From Candidatus Zixiibacteriota bacterium (lineage in GTDB: Bacteria; Zixibacteria; MSB-5A5; DG-27): 64,000 nucleotides of DNA. Both the position numbers and the translations under genes were made by a program. Below are positions 49,219 through 58,226 of this stretch, in pieces. The notes under the pieces are model-generated. The model searched no databases, was not told the origin of the DNA, and saw only the letters and a list, made by a program, of their open reading frames with translations. Every line of letters starts with the position of its first letter. The first letter of the stretch is position 1. Location: contig JAUWHO010000048.1 in the NCBI GenBank assembly GCA_030605835.1, positions 1 through 64,000 of the forward strand, given 5' to 3'.

Positions 49219-51078
49219 ATGGTGAAATCACAGCAAAGCCACCTTTTAGTTCTAACCTGCGTCCTGATATTGTTTTTGCCCGCGCAGGCTCTCTGTCAGG
49301 TCAGGGCCGAGGATATAACCGCCGATTTCGAATCCGGCAATATCACCGGTGTCACTGATAACGGCCCCAATGACCTTTACATGAGAATCCGTCTGGATGA
49401 TAATCACGGCGATCTATACGGCTGGTTCTATTTCAAAATCAAGGAGCACGCCTTAAACCAGACCGTCACCTTCCACATCACCAATCCGGACGGTTGGGTC
49501 AACTCCGATTATAGGCCGGTCTATTCTTACGAGCGCATGGTCTGGAACCGGGTCAGCAACACAACCTTCTCCGGCGGGAGTCTGATCTTCGGGCACACTT
49601 TCAGCCGCGACAGCGTCTATATCGCCTTCTGCCTCCCTTACACCACAACCGACCTCGACCAGTTCTTAGACTCCGTTGAAGATAGTCCCTACCTCTCCAG
49701 GGAGATAGTCGGCCAGAGCGCCGGCGGTCGCGACATCGAACTGGTCACCATCACCGACTTCGAGCTGCCGGTTCTGGGCAAAAAGACCGCCTGGATAATC
49801 AGCCGTCAACACCCGATGGAGACCGGAGCCACGTTCTTAATTGAGAATCTGATATCCTCTCTTATAGATACAACCGATGAGATCGGGAGCCTCCGAAAGA
49901 GAATGACCTGGAAAATCAATCCCATAGTGAACGTTGACGGGGTATACGAGGGGCTTTCGCGCCACAATATCAACGGGATCAACCTCAACCGCAATTGGGA
50001 TTACAACGGTAATTACCAGAATGAGGAGCCGAGCGTGGCTGCTGTCCACCGGGCGATAGACGAGTGGATAGACCAAGGTCACAGCATTGATTTCTTCATA
50101 GATATGCATTGTGCCCCGGACTATTACGATTTCGGGTTCAAGTTGGCTTTGGGGTATGTTCCCCTCTCTTACTGGTTGAACCAGAAAAGCTTCCTCCACT
50201 TCTTAGAGACTTACGACCCCTGGCAGAACGCCTCCCTGTGGCGGGACATCGATGAGAGTTACGGTGGTGGGCTCTCGATGATGGCGATGTTCAGACAGCA
50301 CGAGATTGATGCTCTCTCCTCCGAGAATCCCTGGCTGATGAGGGACAACGGCTCTTATGTGACCATGTCCAGTTACAGAGGCCAAGGACCTCCGACGGCC
50401 CAGGCAATTTACGATTACCTTTTCTGTGTCGAATTCACCGATTCTGCCGGGGGGCTGACCGAGACTTACCCCTGGGAGGAGCTGGTCTATCTGACGGTGG
50501 AGGATCCGGACGAGAACCACTCAATGTATTACCTCGACGAGGTAGAGGTGACCGTGACCACCTCCGCAAGCTCCGACACCGAAGTGGTGCTATTGACGGA
50601 GATAGAGGAGAACGCCGGCATTTTCAGGAATCTCATTGGACTTCCCCTATCGAAGGGCTCTCCCTGTAATAATAATGGCATAATAGAGACTTCTGCTGGA
50701 GCGGTCCTTTATGCCCTCTATCAGGACGACGATTATCCGAAAGACGAGAGCACCGACACCGCCCTTGTCGGCCAGCTGACTTTGGTGGAGACCAGCGAGT
50801 CGGCGGGAATTCCGGGGTCAATCGAGCTTTTCGAGAGCTATCCCAACCCCTTCAATAGCTCAGCATCGATCAGCTACCAGCTGGAGTCTCGTGGCCACGT
50901 TTCCCTGAAGATCTACAACCTTCTCGGACAGCAGGTTGCAACCCTGGTGGAGGGGCATAGGCCTGAAGGTCGGCACACCGTCACCTGGAATGCAGACAAT
51001 TCTCTCAGTGGGATATACTTCTGCAGATTGGAATTCAGAACTGAAAGCAGGGTTCTAAAGATCATCTTGCTAAGATAA
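49219..51078 (+). CDS. Secreted M14-family zinc carboxypeptidase with T9SS tail
   Basis: 619 residues. Signal peptide around HLLVLTCVLILFLPAQALCQ. An N-terminal beta domain (FHITNPDGW, PVYSYERMVW) precedes the catalytic domain, as in cytosolic-carboxypeptidase-like M14 enzymes. Zinc ligands are His198 and Glu201 in RQHPMETGA and His297 in FIDMHCA; substrate-side NPIVNVDGV and NLNRNWD are present, and Glu405 in CVEFTD is the likely catalytic base. A linker domain (430-520) leads to a type IX sorting tail with FESYPNPFN, IYNLLGQQVATLVEG, SGIYFCRLEF. ATG 49219 follows GGAGGG. Like the subtilase at 1883 it is predicted to be exported by T9SS. Confidence 0.92.
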   Translation: MVKSQQSHLLVLTCVLILFLPAQALCQVRAEDITADFESGNITGVTDNGPNDLYMRIRLDDNHGDLYGWFYFKIKEHALNQTVTFHITNPDGWVNSDYRPVYSYERMVWNRVSNTTFSGGSLIFGHTFSRDSVYIAFCLPYTTTDLDQFLDSVEDSPYLSREIVGQSAGGRDIELVTITDFELPVLGKKTAWIISRQHPMETGATFLIENLISSLIDTTDEIGSLRKRMTWKINPIVNVDGVYEGLSRHNINGINLNRNWDYNGNYQNEEPSVAAVHRAIDEWIDQGHSIDFFIDMHCAPDYYDFGFKLALGYVPLSYWLNQKSFLHFLETYDPWQNASLWRDIDESYGGGLSMMAMFRQHEIDALSSENPWLMRDNGSYVTMSSYRGQGPPTAQAIYDYLFCVEFTDSAGGLTETYPWEELVYLTVEDPDENHSMYYLDEVEVTVTTSASSDTEVVLLTEIEENAGIFRNLIGLPLSKGSPCNNNGIIETSAGAVLYALYQDDDYPKDESTDTALVGQLTLVETSESAGIPGSIELFESYPNPFNSSASISYQLESRGHVSLKIYNLLGQQVATLVEGHRPEGRHTVTWNADNSLSGIYFCRLEFRTESRVLKIILLR

Positions 51079-51150
51079 ATCCCCGCAAAAGCCAATAACC
51101 AGCCATAATTCTTCAACTTCCGAGAACGGGCAATCATCCCACGAATTTTC

Positions 51151-51179
51151 TTGACAGGAAAAGCCAAAATAACTAAGAT
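51151..51179 (+). promoter_or_regulatory. Probable promoter of hisS
   Basis: TTGACA (51151-51156), 17 bases, TAAGAT (51174-51179). Confidence 0.5.
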
Positions 51180-51239
51180 AACAGCCGATAGATTGATGAT
51201 AAACAGAATCGAAGTTTAGGAATCGAGCTTGCTTTTGCG

Positions 51240-51257
51240 GCGGGGTTTTCACCCCGC
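51240..51257. repeat. Palindrome in the hisS leader
   Basis: GCGGGGT-TTTC-ACCCCGC. It lies between the promoter and the start codon and would form a hairpin in the mRNA; no T-box features accompany it. Confidence 0.7.
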
Positions 51258-51297
51258 TTCTGAATTTAGGGCAGCTAGTTTCCCGATTCGGATCCGT

Positions 51298-52545
51298 ATG
51301 CAGAAGAAATACCAGGCACTTCACGGAACAAGAGATATTCTCCCCCCGGAAAGCTCCCTGTGGCAATACATCGAGGCCAAAGTCCGGGAAGTGATGAGAA
51401 TCTACAACTACCGGGAGATCCGTTTTCCGATATTTGAGCACACGGAGCTATTTCAACGGGGAATAGGTGAATCCACCGACATCGTCACCAAGGAGATGTA
51501 CACCTTCAAGGACCTGGGGGGACGCTCCTTGACCTTGAGGCCGGAGGGGACCGCCCCGGTCGTGAGGGCTTACATTCAGCATTCGCTGGCGAAGAAAGCG
51601 CCTGTCAACAAGCTGTACTACCTCGGCCCGATGTTCCGTCAGGAGCGACCCCAGAAGGGACGGATGCGGCAGTTTCACCAGTTCGCTGCCGAGCTTCTGG
51701 GGACTTTAGACCCCGCCGCCGACGTCGAAATGATAGACTTAAACTTAGAGGTTTACCGCAGATTGGGCCTAAAAAACCTGAAGCTCTACTTAAACAGCGT
51801 CGGCTGCCCCAAGTGCCGGCCACAACATCGCCAGAAGCTCTTAGCTTTCGCGAAAGATAAGCTGCCGGAACTGTGCTCGGATTGCAACCTACGTTACACT
51901 CGAAACCCCTTGAGGATGTTCGATTGCAAGGTCGAGACCTGCCAGATTATTCTCAAAGAGGCTCCGGTGATGTTGGATTCTCTTTGTCATGAGTGCCGGG
52001 AGCACTTCGAGAGAGTGAAACAGAACCTGGAATATCTGGAGATAGATTTCGAGCTCGACGACCACATGGTTCGGGGTCTGGATTATTACACCAAAACCGC
52101 CTTTGAGATAAGGTCTGAGGAGTTGGGGGCGCAGGACAGCCTCTCCGGCGGGGGGAGATACGATCTCCTAGTTTCGGATTTAGGAGGAGAGGAGACACCC
52201 GCGATTGGATTTGCCGCCGGGACCGACCGTTTGATTGTGGCCATCGAGAGCCAGAAGATCAGTTATCCTTCCGATGAGAAGATCGATATCTTCATCGCTC
52301 CCGTGGGAGAGGAGGCAAAAAAGACCGCCATGAAATTGCTCTTCAGCTTGCGAAGGAAGGGGCACTCCTGCGAGATCGATTACCTCGACCGGAGCTTGAA
52401 AGCCCAGATGCGGGAGGCGAATAGATTAGGAGCAAAGAAGGTCATTATCGTTGGAGAGAGGGAGTTAGAGGAGGGAGTCTACGAAGTCAAGGACATGCAA
52501 ACCGGTGAGCAGGTGCGCATGCCACAAGCGGAGCTGAAGGTATAA
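51298..52545 (+). CDS. hisS: Histidyl-tRNA synthetase
   Basis: 415 residues, class II synthetase. ATG 51298 gives the canonical MQKKYQALHGTRDILPPESSLW; the frame is open to 51229. Motif 1 region REIRFPIFEHTELF, motif 2 MFRQERPQKGRMRQFHQF, the histidine-specific blocks GLDYYTKTAFEI and GGGRYDLLVSDLGG, motif 3 IGFAAGTDRLIVA, and the C-terminal anticodon domain. It also has a cluster of Cys (CPKCRPQHR, CSDCNLRYT) in the insertion domain, seen in several bacterial HisRS. aspS follows after three palindromes, a common hisS-aspS order. Confidence 0.96.
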   Translation: MQKKYQALHGTRDILPPESSLWQYIEAKVREVMRIYNYREIRFPIFEHTELFQRGIGESTDIVTKEMYTFKDLGGRSLTLRPEGTAPVVRAYIQHSLAKKAPVNKLYYLGPMFRQERPQKGRMRQFHQFAAELLGTLDPAADVEMIDLNLEVYRRLGLKNLKLYLNSVGCPKCRPQHRQKLLAFAKDKLPELCSDCNLRYTRNPLRMFDCKVETCQIILKEAPVMLDSLCHECREHFERVKQNLEYLEIDFELDDHMVRGLDYYTKTAFEIRSEELGAQDSLSGGGRYDLLVSDLGGEETPAIGFAAGTDRLIVAIESQKISYPSDEKIDIFIAPVGEEAKKTAMKLLFSLRRKGHSCEIDYLDRSLKAQMREANRLGAKKVIIVGERELEEGVYEVKDMQTGEQVRMPQAELKV

Positions 52546-52560
52546 CCGGAATTCCCAAGT

Positions 52561-52652
52561 GCCGTCAGGTGTTTCCACCTGACGGCGGGTGTCAGGAGGG
52601 AACTCCTGACACCACCGTGAAGAAGGATTGCAGCGGAAACCTTCAGGTTTCC
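52561..52652. repeat. Three consecutive palindromes between hisS and aspS
   Basis: GCCGTCAGGTG-TTTC-CACCTGACGGC (52561-52586). GGTGTCAGGAG-GGAA-CTCCTGACACC (52588-52613). GGAAACCT-TC-AGGTTTCC (52635-52652). The first two have perfect 11-bp stems and sit back to back with one base between. Confidence 0.88.
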
Positions 52653-52691
52653 AGAATTGGAGAGTAAGAATACCATCGCTGAAACCAAACC

Positions 52692-54515
52692 ATGACAACT
52701 GATTTCTCCAAGCTCAAACGCACTCACACCTGTGGGGAATTGCGAAAGGATAAAAGCGGTGCAGAGGTCACCCTCAACGGCTGGGTGAACGCCTGGCGGG
52801 ACCACGGGGGACTTTTCTTCGTCGATCTCCGCGACCGATACGGCGTCACCCAGGTGGTTTTCCATCCCGAGAATCTCTCACCTGAGGATATGGAGACCGC
52901 AAAGAAATTGCGTTACGAAGATGTCGTCTCCGTCTCCGGCAAGGTGAGCTCCCGCCCCGAGGGCGCCGTCAACGAGGAGATGGAAACCGGCGAAATCGAG
53001 CTTACTGCGAATTCAGTCACTCTCCTGAACAAGTCCAAGACACCACCGTTTTTGGTGGAGGATGAAATCAGCGCCTTCGAGGATTTGAGGTTGAAATACC
53101 GCTATATAGACCTGCGACGTCCGGTACTCAAAAAGAAGATCGAGATCCGTCACAAAGTCACCATGGCGGTGAGGAACTACTTAGACTCCAAGGGCTTTTT
53201 GGAGATCGAAACTCCCCTTCTGATGCGAAGCACCCCGGAGGGAGCCAGAGATTATATCGTCCCCTCCCGGACCAACCCCGGCAAGTTCTATGCCCTGCCG
53301 CAGTCTCCCCAGCTTTTCAAACAGATCCTGATGATTGCGGGATTCGACAAGTATTTCCAGTTAGCCCGCTGTCTGCGGGATGAGGATCTGCGTGCCGACC
53401 GTCAGCCGGAGCACACCCAGATCGATATGGAGATGTCCTTCGTCACCATGGATGACGTTTTCGAAATCACGGAGGGGATGTTCGCTCATATCTTCAGAGA
53501 GGTGTTGGGAGTTGAGGTTGAGACCCCCTTCCCGCGACTGAAATTCGAAGAGGCCATGAGAAGATTCGGCAGCGACAAGCCCGACACCCGCTTCGGGATG
53601 GAGATGATCGACATTTCCGATATCGCTGGGGAGAGTGGGTTTAAGGTTTTCTCGGAGACGGTGAAATCTGGAGGCGTGGTCAAGGGGATAGTCCTCCCCA
53701 AAGGTGCGGAGATGACCCGGCGGGAGATTGATGAACTTCAGGAAATCGTCAAATCGACTGGAGCGAAAGGACTCGTCCACCTCTCAGCTTCTCCGGAGGG
53801 ATTGAAATCGCCGGCGCTAAAATTCCTGGGAGAGGAGATCTCCAAGACCATCGCCTCTATGGTGAAATTAGAGACAGGGGACATTGCTTTCTTCATCGCC
53901 GCGGAGGAGAAAATCTGCAATCTCTCTCTGGGAAATTTGCGCCTCCATCTGGCAAAAACGAGAGGTTTGATTCCGGGGGGAAAGTGGAACTTCGTCTGGA
54001 TTTACGAGTTTCCTCTTTTCGAATACAATCCCGACGCGAAAAGGTTTGAGGCCATGCATAATATCGTCACCTCTCCTTTCGAGGAAGATATACCGCTTTT
54101 AGAGGAGGGTTTCAAAACCGAATTGCCTTTGGATTCGAACGACCATCCCTGGGCAAAGATCAGGGCTAACCAGTACGATCTGGTCTTAAACGGTACCGAG
54201 ATCGCCTCCGGCGGCATCCGTATTCACTCCCGACGGCTGCAAGAGAGGGTGTTCGAGGTCCTCGGCATTGGGGAGAAGAGCGCTCAGAAGAGATTCGGCT
54301 TTCTCCTGGATGCCTTAGAATATGGCGCCCCCCCTCACGGGGGCATTGCCCCGGGCTTGGATCGAATCGTGGCCCTGATGACCGATTCCGAATCGATACG
54401 GGAGGTCATCCCCTTTCCGAAGACCACCGCGGCGCAGTCTTTGATGGACGGCTCCCCGGCGGAGGTTGACCCGGAACAGTTACAAGAGCTGGGAATTGCG
54501 ATAAAGAAGAAGTAG
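52692..54515 (+). CDS. aspS: Aspartyl-tRNA synthetase, probably non-discriminating
   Basis: 607 residues, bacterial type with the GAD insertion (about 290-420). Anticodon domain LNGWVNAWRDHGGLFFVDLRD, motif 1 KIEIRHKVTMAVRNYLDSKGFLEIETPLL in pieces, motif 2 FQLARCLRDEDLRADRQPEHTQID, motif 3 GIAPGLDRIVALM. His38 (in RDHGG) and Gly91 (in RPEGAVN) match the residues that make Pseudomonas AspRS non-discriminating (His31, Gly83); E. coli has Leu and Lys there. The enzyme may thus also make Asp-tRNA-Asn, to be amidated by GatCAB. The specificity call is an inference. Confidence 0.95.
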   Translation: MTTDFSKLKRTHTCGELRKDKSGAEVTLNGWVNAWRDHGGLFFVDLRDRYGVTQVVFHPENLSPEDMETAKKLRYEDVVSVSGKVSSRPEGAVNEEMETGEIELTANSVTLLNKSKTPPFLVEDEISAFEDLRLKYRYIDLRRPVLKKKIEIRHKVTMAVRNYLDSKGFLEIETPLLMRSTPEGARDYIVPSRTNPGKFYALPQSPQLFKQILMIAGFDKYFQLARCLRDEDLRADRQPEHTQIDMEMSFVTMDDVFEITEGMFAHIFREVLGVEVETPFPRLKFEEAMRRFGSDKPDTRFGMEMIDISDIAGESGFKVFSETVKSGGVVKGIVLPKGAEMTRREIDELQEIVKSTGAKGLVHLSASPEGLKSPALKFLGEEISKTIASMVKLETGDIAFFIAAEEKICNLSLGNLRLHLAKTRGLIPGGKWNFVWIYEFPLFEYNPDAKRFEAMHNIVTSPFEEDIPLLEEGFKTELPLDSNDHPWAKIRANQYDLVLNGTEIASGGIRIHSRRLQERVFEVLGIGEKSAQKRFGFLLDALEYGAPPHGGIAPGLDRIVALMTDSESIREVIPFPKTTAAQSLMDGSPAEVDPEQLQELGIAIKKK

Positions 54516-54542
54516 AAACGAGGTATTGAGCAGAGCTTGGAT

Positions 54543-55550
54543 ATGACCATCAATCAGAAAGTAACTGAGAAGATCGACCTTTCCGGAGTGGACCAGCGAG
54601 GCCTGTTCGGACAGAAGGGCGCCTATCTGAACCTCATCGAGTCGCAGTTCGAGGCCAAAATCGTCGCCCGGGGGGACTGGATTACCATCGAAGGTGAACC
54701 CGGGGAGATAGGAAGACTGCAGACTCTGTTTTCGGACCTCATCTCTTATCTCTCCAAGAACGGGGAGCTGAACGAACGTTACATTCTCTATTCCATCGCC
54801 ATCATAAAGGAGAACGGCCGTGGGCCCACGGAGCTGATGGACACCGAGAGTGCAGTCACCTCCGTCGCCACCAAGGGGGCGATCCGCCCTAAAACCATCG
54901 GACAGGATCGGTATGTCAAGACCATCGAGGCCAATGACATCGTCTTCTCAATCGGCCCGGCGGGCACCGGGAAGACTTATCTGGCGGTCGCCAAGGCGGT
55001 CTCTTTTTTCAAGCGGAGATTAGTGCAGCGGATCATTCTGACCCGACCGGCGGTGGAGGCCGGGGAGAGCTTAGGTTTCCTCCCGGGCGATATCCGCGCC
55101 AAGGTCGATCCCTATCTGAGGCCGCTGTATGACGCTCTGCAGGATATGCTGGCGGCAGAGAAGATCAAAAAGCTGATGGAGCTGGGAACCATCGAGATTG
55201 CCCCCTTGGCCTTCATGCGGGGGAGGAACCTGAGCAACTCCTTTGTCATCTTAGACGAGGGTCAAAACACCACCACCGGACAGATGAAGATGTTTCTGAC
55301 CCGCCTGGGTCTCGGCTCCAAGGCCGTCATCACCGGCGACATCACCCAGATCGACTTAGACGACAAAAAGGGCTCGGGGCTGGTGCGCGCCCAGAAAATC
55401 CTTGCGGGGATTAAAGGGATAGAGTTCGTTTACTTGACCGAGAAGGATATCGTTCGTCACCGCCTGGTTCAGGACATAGTCAAGGCTTACGAGCGTCATG
55501 AGGGAAGGCTCTCCAAGGGGAGAAAGGGGGGAGTGAAAAAGAGGTCGTGA
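54543..55550 (+). CDS. PhoH-like ATPase
   Basis: 335 residues. N-terminal KH-like part ([22 protein letters not shown]), then the P-loop domain with [35 protein letters not shown], and [23 protein letters not shown] as Walker B and sensor regions. PhoH-like proteins are linked to RNA or ribosome quality processes and commonly precede ybeY. ATG 54543 is preferred over TTG 54537. Its stop overlaps the next gene (GTGA), placing it first in the phoH-pgpH-ybeY-corC operon. Confidence 0.94.
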   Translation: MTINQKVTEKIDLSGVDQRGLFGQKGAYLNLIESQFEAKIVARGDWITIEGEPGEIGRLQTLFSDLISYLSKNGELNERYILYSIAIIKENGRGPTELMDTESAVTSVATKGAIRPKTIGQDRYVKTIEANDIVFSIGPAGTGKTYLAVAKAVSFFKRRLVQRIILTRPAVEAGESLGFLPGDIRAKVDPYLRPLYDALQDMLAAEKIKKLMELGTIEIAPLAFMRGRNLSNSFVILDEGQNTTTGQMKMFLTRLGLGSKAVITGDITQIDLDDKKGSGLVRAQKILAGIKGIEFVYLTEKDIVRHRLVQDIVKAYERHEGRLSKGRKGGVKKRS

Positions 55551-57796
55551 AGTTGAATTCGAAGTTTCGCAAGATAGGTAAGAACAACAGAAAAGATCGC
55601 CGCAAGCGGGAGGAGTCAAGTCTAGCTCGGTGGTGGGCGCAGTATCTCTCCAAGATCCTTTTAGGTCTTGGGGTTGCCATTCTCATATCACTGCTGTTCC
55701 CGAAACAGATACCGTATTATGCCACCAGTCTTCCCCTTTTCGGGGAGGTCGCCACCGAGGAGGTGGTCGCCCCCTTCGATTTTTACATCCTCAAGGAGGC
55801 CTCCGAGTACAGGGCTGAGAAGAATAGAGCCCTGGAGGCTTTAGTCCCGGTCCTGAAACTCGACCGCCAGCGGAAAGCTAAGATCTTGAGCGGGTTCAGA
55901 AGTTTCATAACCGAGGTGGAGCGACATCAGGCTACGGAGCTGACCCCGGAGGAGAAAATCGATCAACTGCACCGGAGCTTTCCCCGGCTCGAGAGAAAAG
56001 ACTTAGCGGCGATTCTGGAGGGGGGGAGTGTCGGTCCGGCTACCGACTTCATCTCCTTCTGGCTGGATAGCTTGCTGCAGGTGGGAATCATTGCGAATTC
56101 GGCCGAGCTGCCCAGCTCCCCGGCAGGGAAGTTCGAGTTCCACAACGGCGAGAAAGCCCGGCTGGTTCTCAGAGAGAGGGTTTTAGATGTGGAGGCTGCC
56201 AAAAGCCTTCTTGAGAGGAAGCTCTCCGCCCTGCCAGGGACAAGCTCCAGCTTCCGGAGGGCGATCATGGGAGTGATCTTCTCCCTATTAGAGCCGGACC
56301 TGTTTTATGAAGAGACCCAGACCGAGAGGCGCCGCCAGCAGATTCTGGCTGCAGTCAAGGAGTATAAGGGGGTGGTCTCCAGGGGGGAGGTGGTCGTCTC
56401 CGCCGGCGAGAAGGTTGGTCCCGAGGCCGCCGCCAAACTTCACTCCCTGATCCAGACCAAAGCCAGGATAGAGAGCCCGAGTCTGTTGAAGGCCCTATTC
56501 CCCTTCGCGGGGAGGGTTCTTCTGATCTCGTTCCCTATTTTCTTTTTGGGGCTTTTTTTGAGATTCTTCAAGCCCCGGATTTTTGAGAAGTTCACCAATC
56601 TGCTCCTTATGGCGCTCTTACTGTTGATCTTATCGATCATTGCTCACCTCTTGAATCAGAGCGACTTGCTCTCGAAATATCTGGTGCCGCTGGCAATCGT
56701 CTCCATGCTTCTGACCATTCTGTTCGACCTGGAGGTGGGGTTGGTGGCGACCCTGGTTTTCAGCCTGGTGGTAGGACAGCTTTATCGCTTCGACTTGGAG
56801 CTGGTGCTGGTCTCTGCCCTGGCGGGAACGGTGGCAGCCTTCAGTGTTCGGGAGGTGCGTCATCGCTCCAGGTTCTACCGCCCCATCCTTTACACCTCGT
56901 TAGCCTATGTGGTTTTCATATACGTGATGGAGTCCTTCAAGCTCAAGGCTCCGGTGGAGATTCTGCCCCAGTGTGCTTTCGGGCTGGCCAACGGCTTCCT
57001 CTCTCCGATCTTGACCATCGGTCTTCTGCCCTTTTTCGAAATCGCTTTCGGCCTCACCACCGACATAACCCTGCTTGAGCTTTCGGATCTTAATCGTCCT
57101 CTGCTCAAGAGGATGGCCCTGGAGGCCCCTGGCACCTACCACCATTCCATCATGATGGGTACCCTGGCGGAGGCCGCCGCCAAGGAGATCGGGGCCAACT
57201 CCCTTCTGGCGCGGGTGGGTGCCTACTATCACGACATCGGCAAGATGCTCAAACCGGAATACTTCGTCGAGAATCTCATGGGGAGCAAGAACAAACACGA
57301 GAAGTTGGCTCCCTCCATGAGCGCCTTGATTTTGGAGGCCCACGTCAAGGAGGGACGGGAGCTGGCCAAGAAGGCGAAGCTGCCGAAGGTGGTGAGCGAC
57401 TTCATCGAACAGCACCACGGCACTTCCCTCATGGCTTATTTTTATCGCAAAGCCATCGACCAGGGAGCCGACCCGGCGGAGATTGAGAGCGATTTCCGTT
57501 ATCCCGGTCCCAAACCAGCTTTCAAGGAGTCTGCCATTGTGATGTTGGCCGACTCCATCGAAGCGGCCGCCCGCACCCTGGAGGATCCGCATCCGGCCAG
57601 GATTCGCAGCCTGGTCACCAAAATCACCGACGACAAATCCAGATCCGGGGAGCTGGACGATTCCAACCTTACCTTCAAAGAGATGCATACTATCGAGGAG
57701 AGTTTCATCCAGGTTCTCAACGCCTTGTTCCATCACCGCATAGAGTATCCGGAGGAGACCCCTGAAGAGGATGTCAAAAAGGCATCAACGATTTAG
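55547..57796 (+). CDS. 7TM-HD family phosphohydrolase, PgpH/YqfF-like
   Basis: 749 residues. N-terminal helix (LLGLGVAILISLLF), a large extracytoplasmic 7TMR-HDED domain (about 60-300), seven helices (about 305-500), then the HD domain with PGTYHHSIMMGTLAEAAAKEIG, GAYYHDIGKMLKPEYFVEN and VSDFIEQHHGTSLMAYFY. PgpH proteins hydrolyse the second messenger cyclic di-AMP to pApA. The start is a GTG overlapping the stop of phoH; the end overlaps ybeY by 26 bases. Whether c-di-AMP is made here is not shown by the window. Confidence 0.94.
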   Translation: MKLNSKFRKIGKNNRKDRRKREESSLARWWAQYLSKILLGLGVAILISLLFPKQIPYYATSLPLFGEVATEEVVAPFDFYILKEASEYRAEKNRALEALVPVLKLDRQRKAKILSGFRSFITEVERHQATELTPEEKIDQLHRSFPRLERKDLAAILEGGSVGPATDFISFWLDSLLQVGIIANSAELPSSPAGKFEFHNGEKARLVLRERVLDVEAAKSLLERKLSALPGTSSSFRRAIMGVIFSLLEPDLFYEETQTERRRQQILAAVKEYKGVVSRGEVVVSAGEKVGPEAAAKLHSLIQTKARIESPSLLKALFPFAGRVLLISFPIFFLGLFLRFFKPRIFEKFTNLLLMALLLLILSIIAHLLNQSDLLSKYLVPLAIVSMLLTILFDLEVGLVATLVFSLVVGQLYRFDLELVLVSALAGTVAAFSVREVRHRSRFYRPILYTSLAYVVFIYVMESFKLKAPVEILPQCAFGLANGFLSPILTIGLLPFFEIAFGLTTDITLLELSDLNRPLLKRMALEAPGTYHHSIMMGTLAEAAAKEIGANSLLARVGAYYHDIGKMLKPEYFVENLMGSKNKHEKLAPSMSALILEAHVKEGRELAKKAKLPKVVSDFIEQHHGTSLMAYFYRKAIDQGADPAEIESDFRYPGPKPAFKESAIVMLADSIEAAARTLEDPHPARIRSLVTKITDDKSRSGELDDSNLTFKEMHTIEESFIQVLNALFHHRIEYPEETPEEDVKKASTI

Positions 57797-58226
57797 AATC
57801 GAGGTCTTGAGCCATCGCGGCAGGATTGATGCCCGCTGGGTGATCCCCCTGTGCAAGAAGATCCTGGCCTCCGAGCTTAGGGCTCCTATCCGGGTGAACG
57901 TCGTCGCCACTGACAACAAATATATCCGACAGCTGAACCGCGACTATCGCGGGAGAAACCGCGCCACCGATGTTTTAGCGTTCAATCTTTGCGACGAAGA
58001 CGATTCAGAGGAGCAACCGCTCTTAGGCGAGATTTACATCTCCTGTGAGAAGGCCAGACAGCAGGCAGAGGCTTACCACCACTGTTTTCGCGAAGAGGTG
58101 AGGAGGTTGGTCGCCCATGGGCTTCTGCATCTTTTGGGTTACGACCACGAAGATGACAAATCCAGGAAGAGGATGCAAGAGAAAGAAGAGGTCTATCTGA
58201 CCGGAAGGAAGGTAGTCACAGCTTGA
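57771..58226 (+). CDS. ybeY: Endoribonuclease YbeY
   Basis: 151 residues. The zinc motif HGLLHLLGYDH supplies His116, His120 and His126; the upstream strand NRATDVLAFNL and GEIYISCEKA are conserved. YbeY matures 16S rRNA 3' ends and takes part in ribosome quality control. The gene starts inside pgpH (26-base overlap) with GAAGAGG upstream, and its stop overlaps the TTG start of the CBS-domain gene. Confidence 0.95.
   Translation: MSKRHQRFRIEVLSHRGRIDARWVIPLCKKILASELRAPIRVNVVATDNKYIRQLNRDYRGRNRATDVLAFNLCDEDDSEEQPLLGEIYISCEKARQQAEAYHHCFREEVRRLVAHGLLHLLGYDHEDDKSRKRMQEKEEVYLTGRKVVTA

Noticed and set aside
51080-51297. T-box riboswitch ahead of hisS
   Set aside because: Only a short palindrome is present; no T-box core sequence or T-run terminator.
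56900-57736. 278-codon minus-strand frame inside pgpH
   Set aside because: Antisense to the well-supported HD domain gene.
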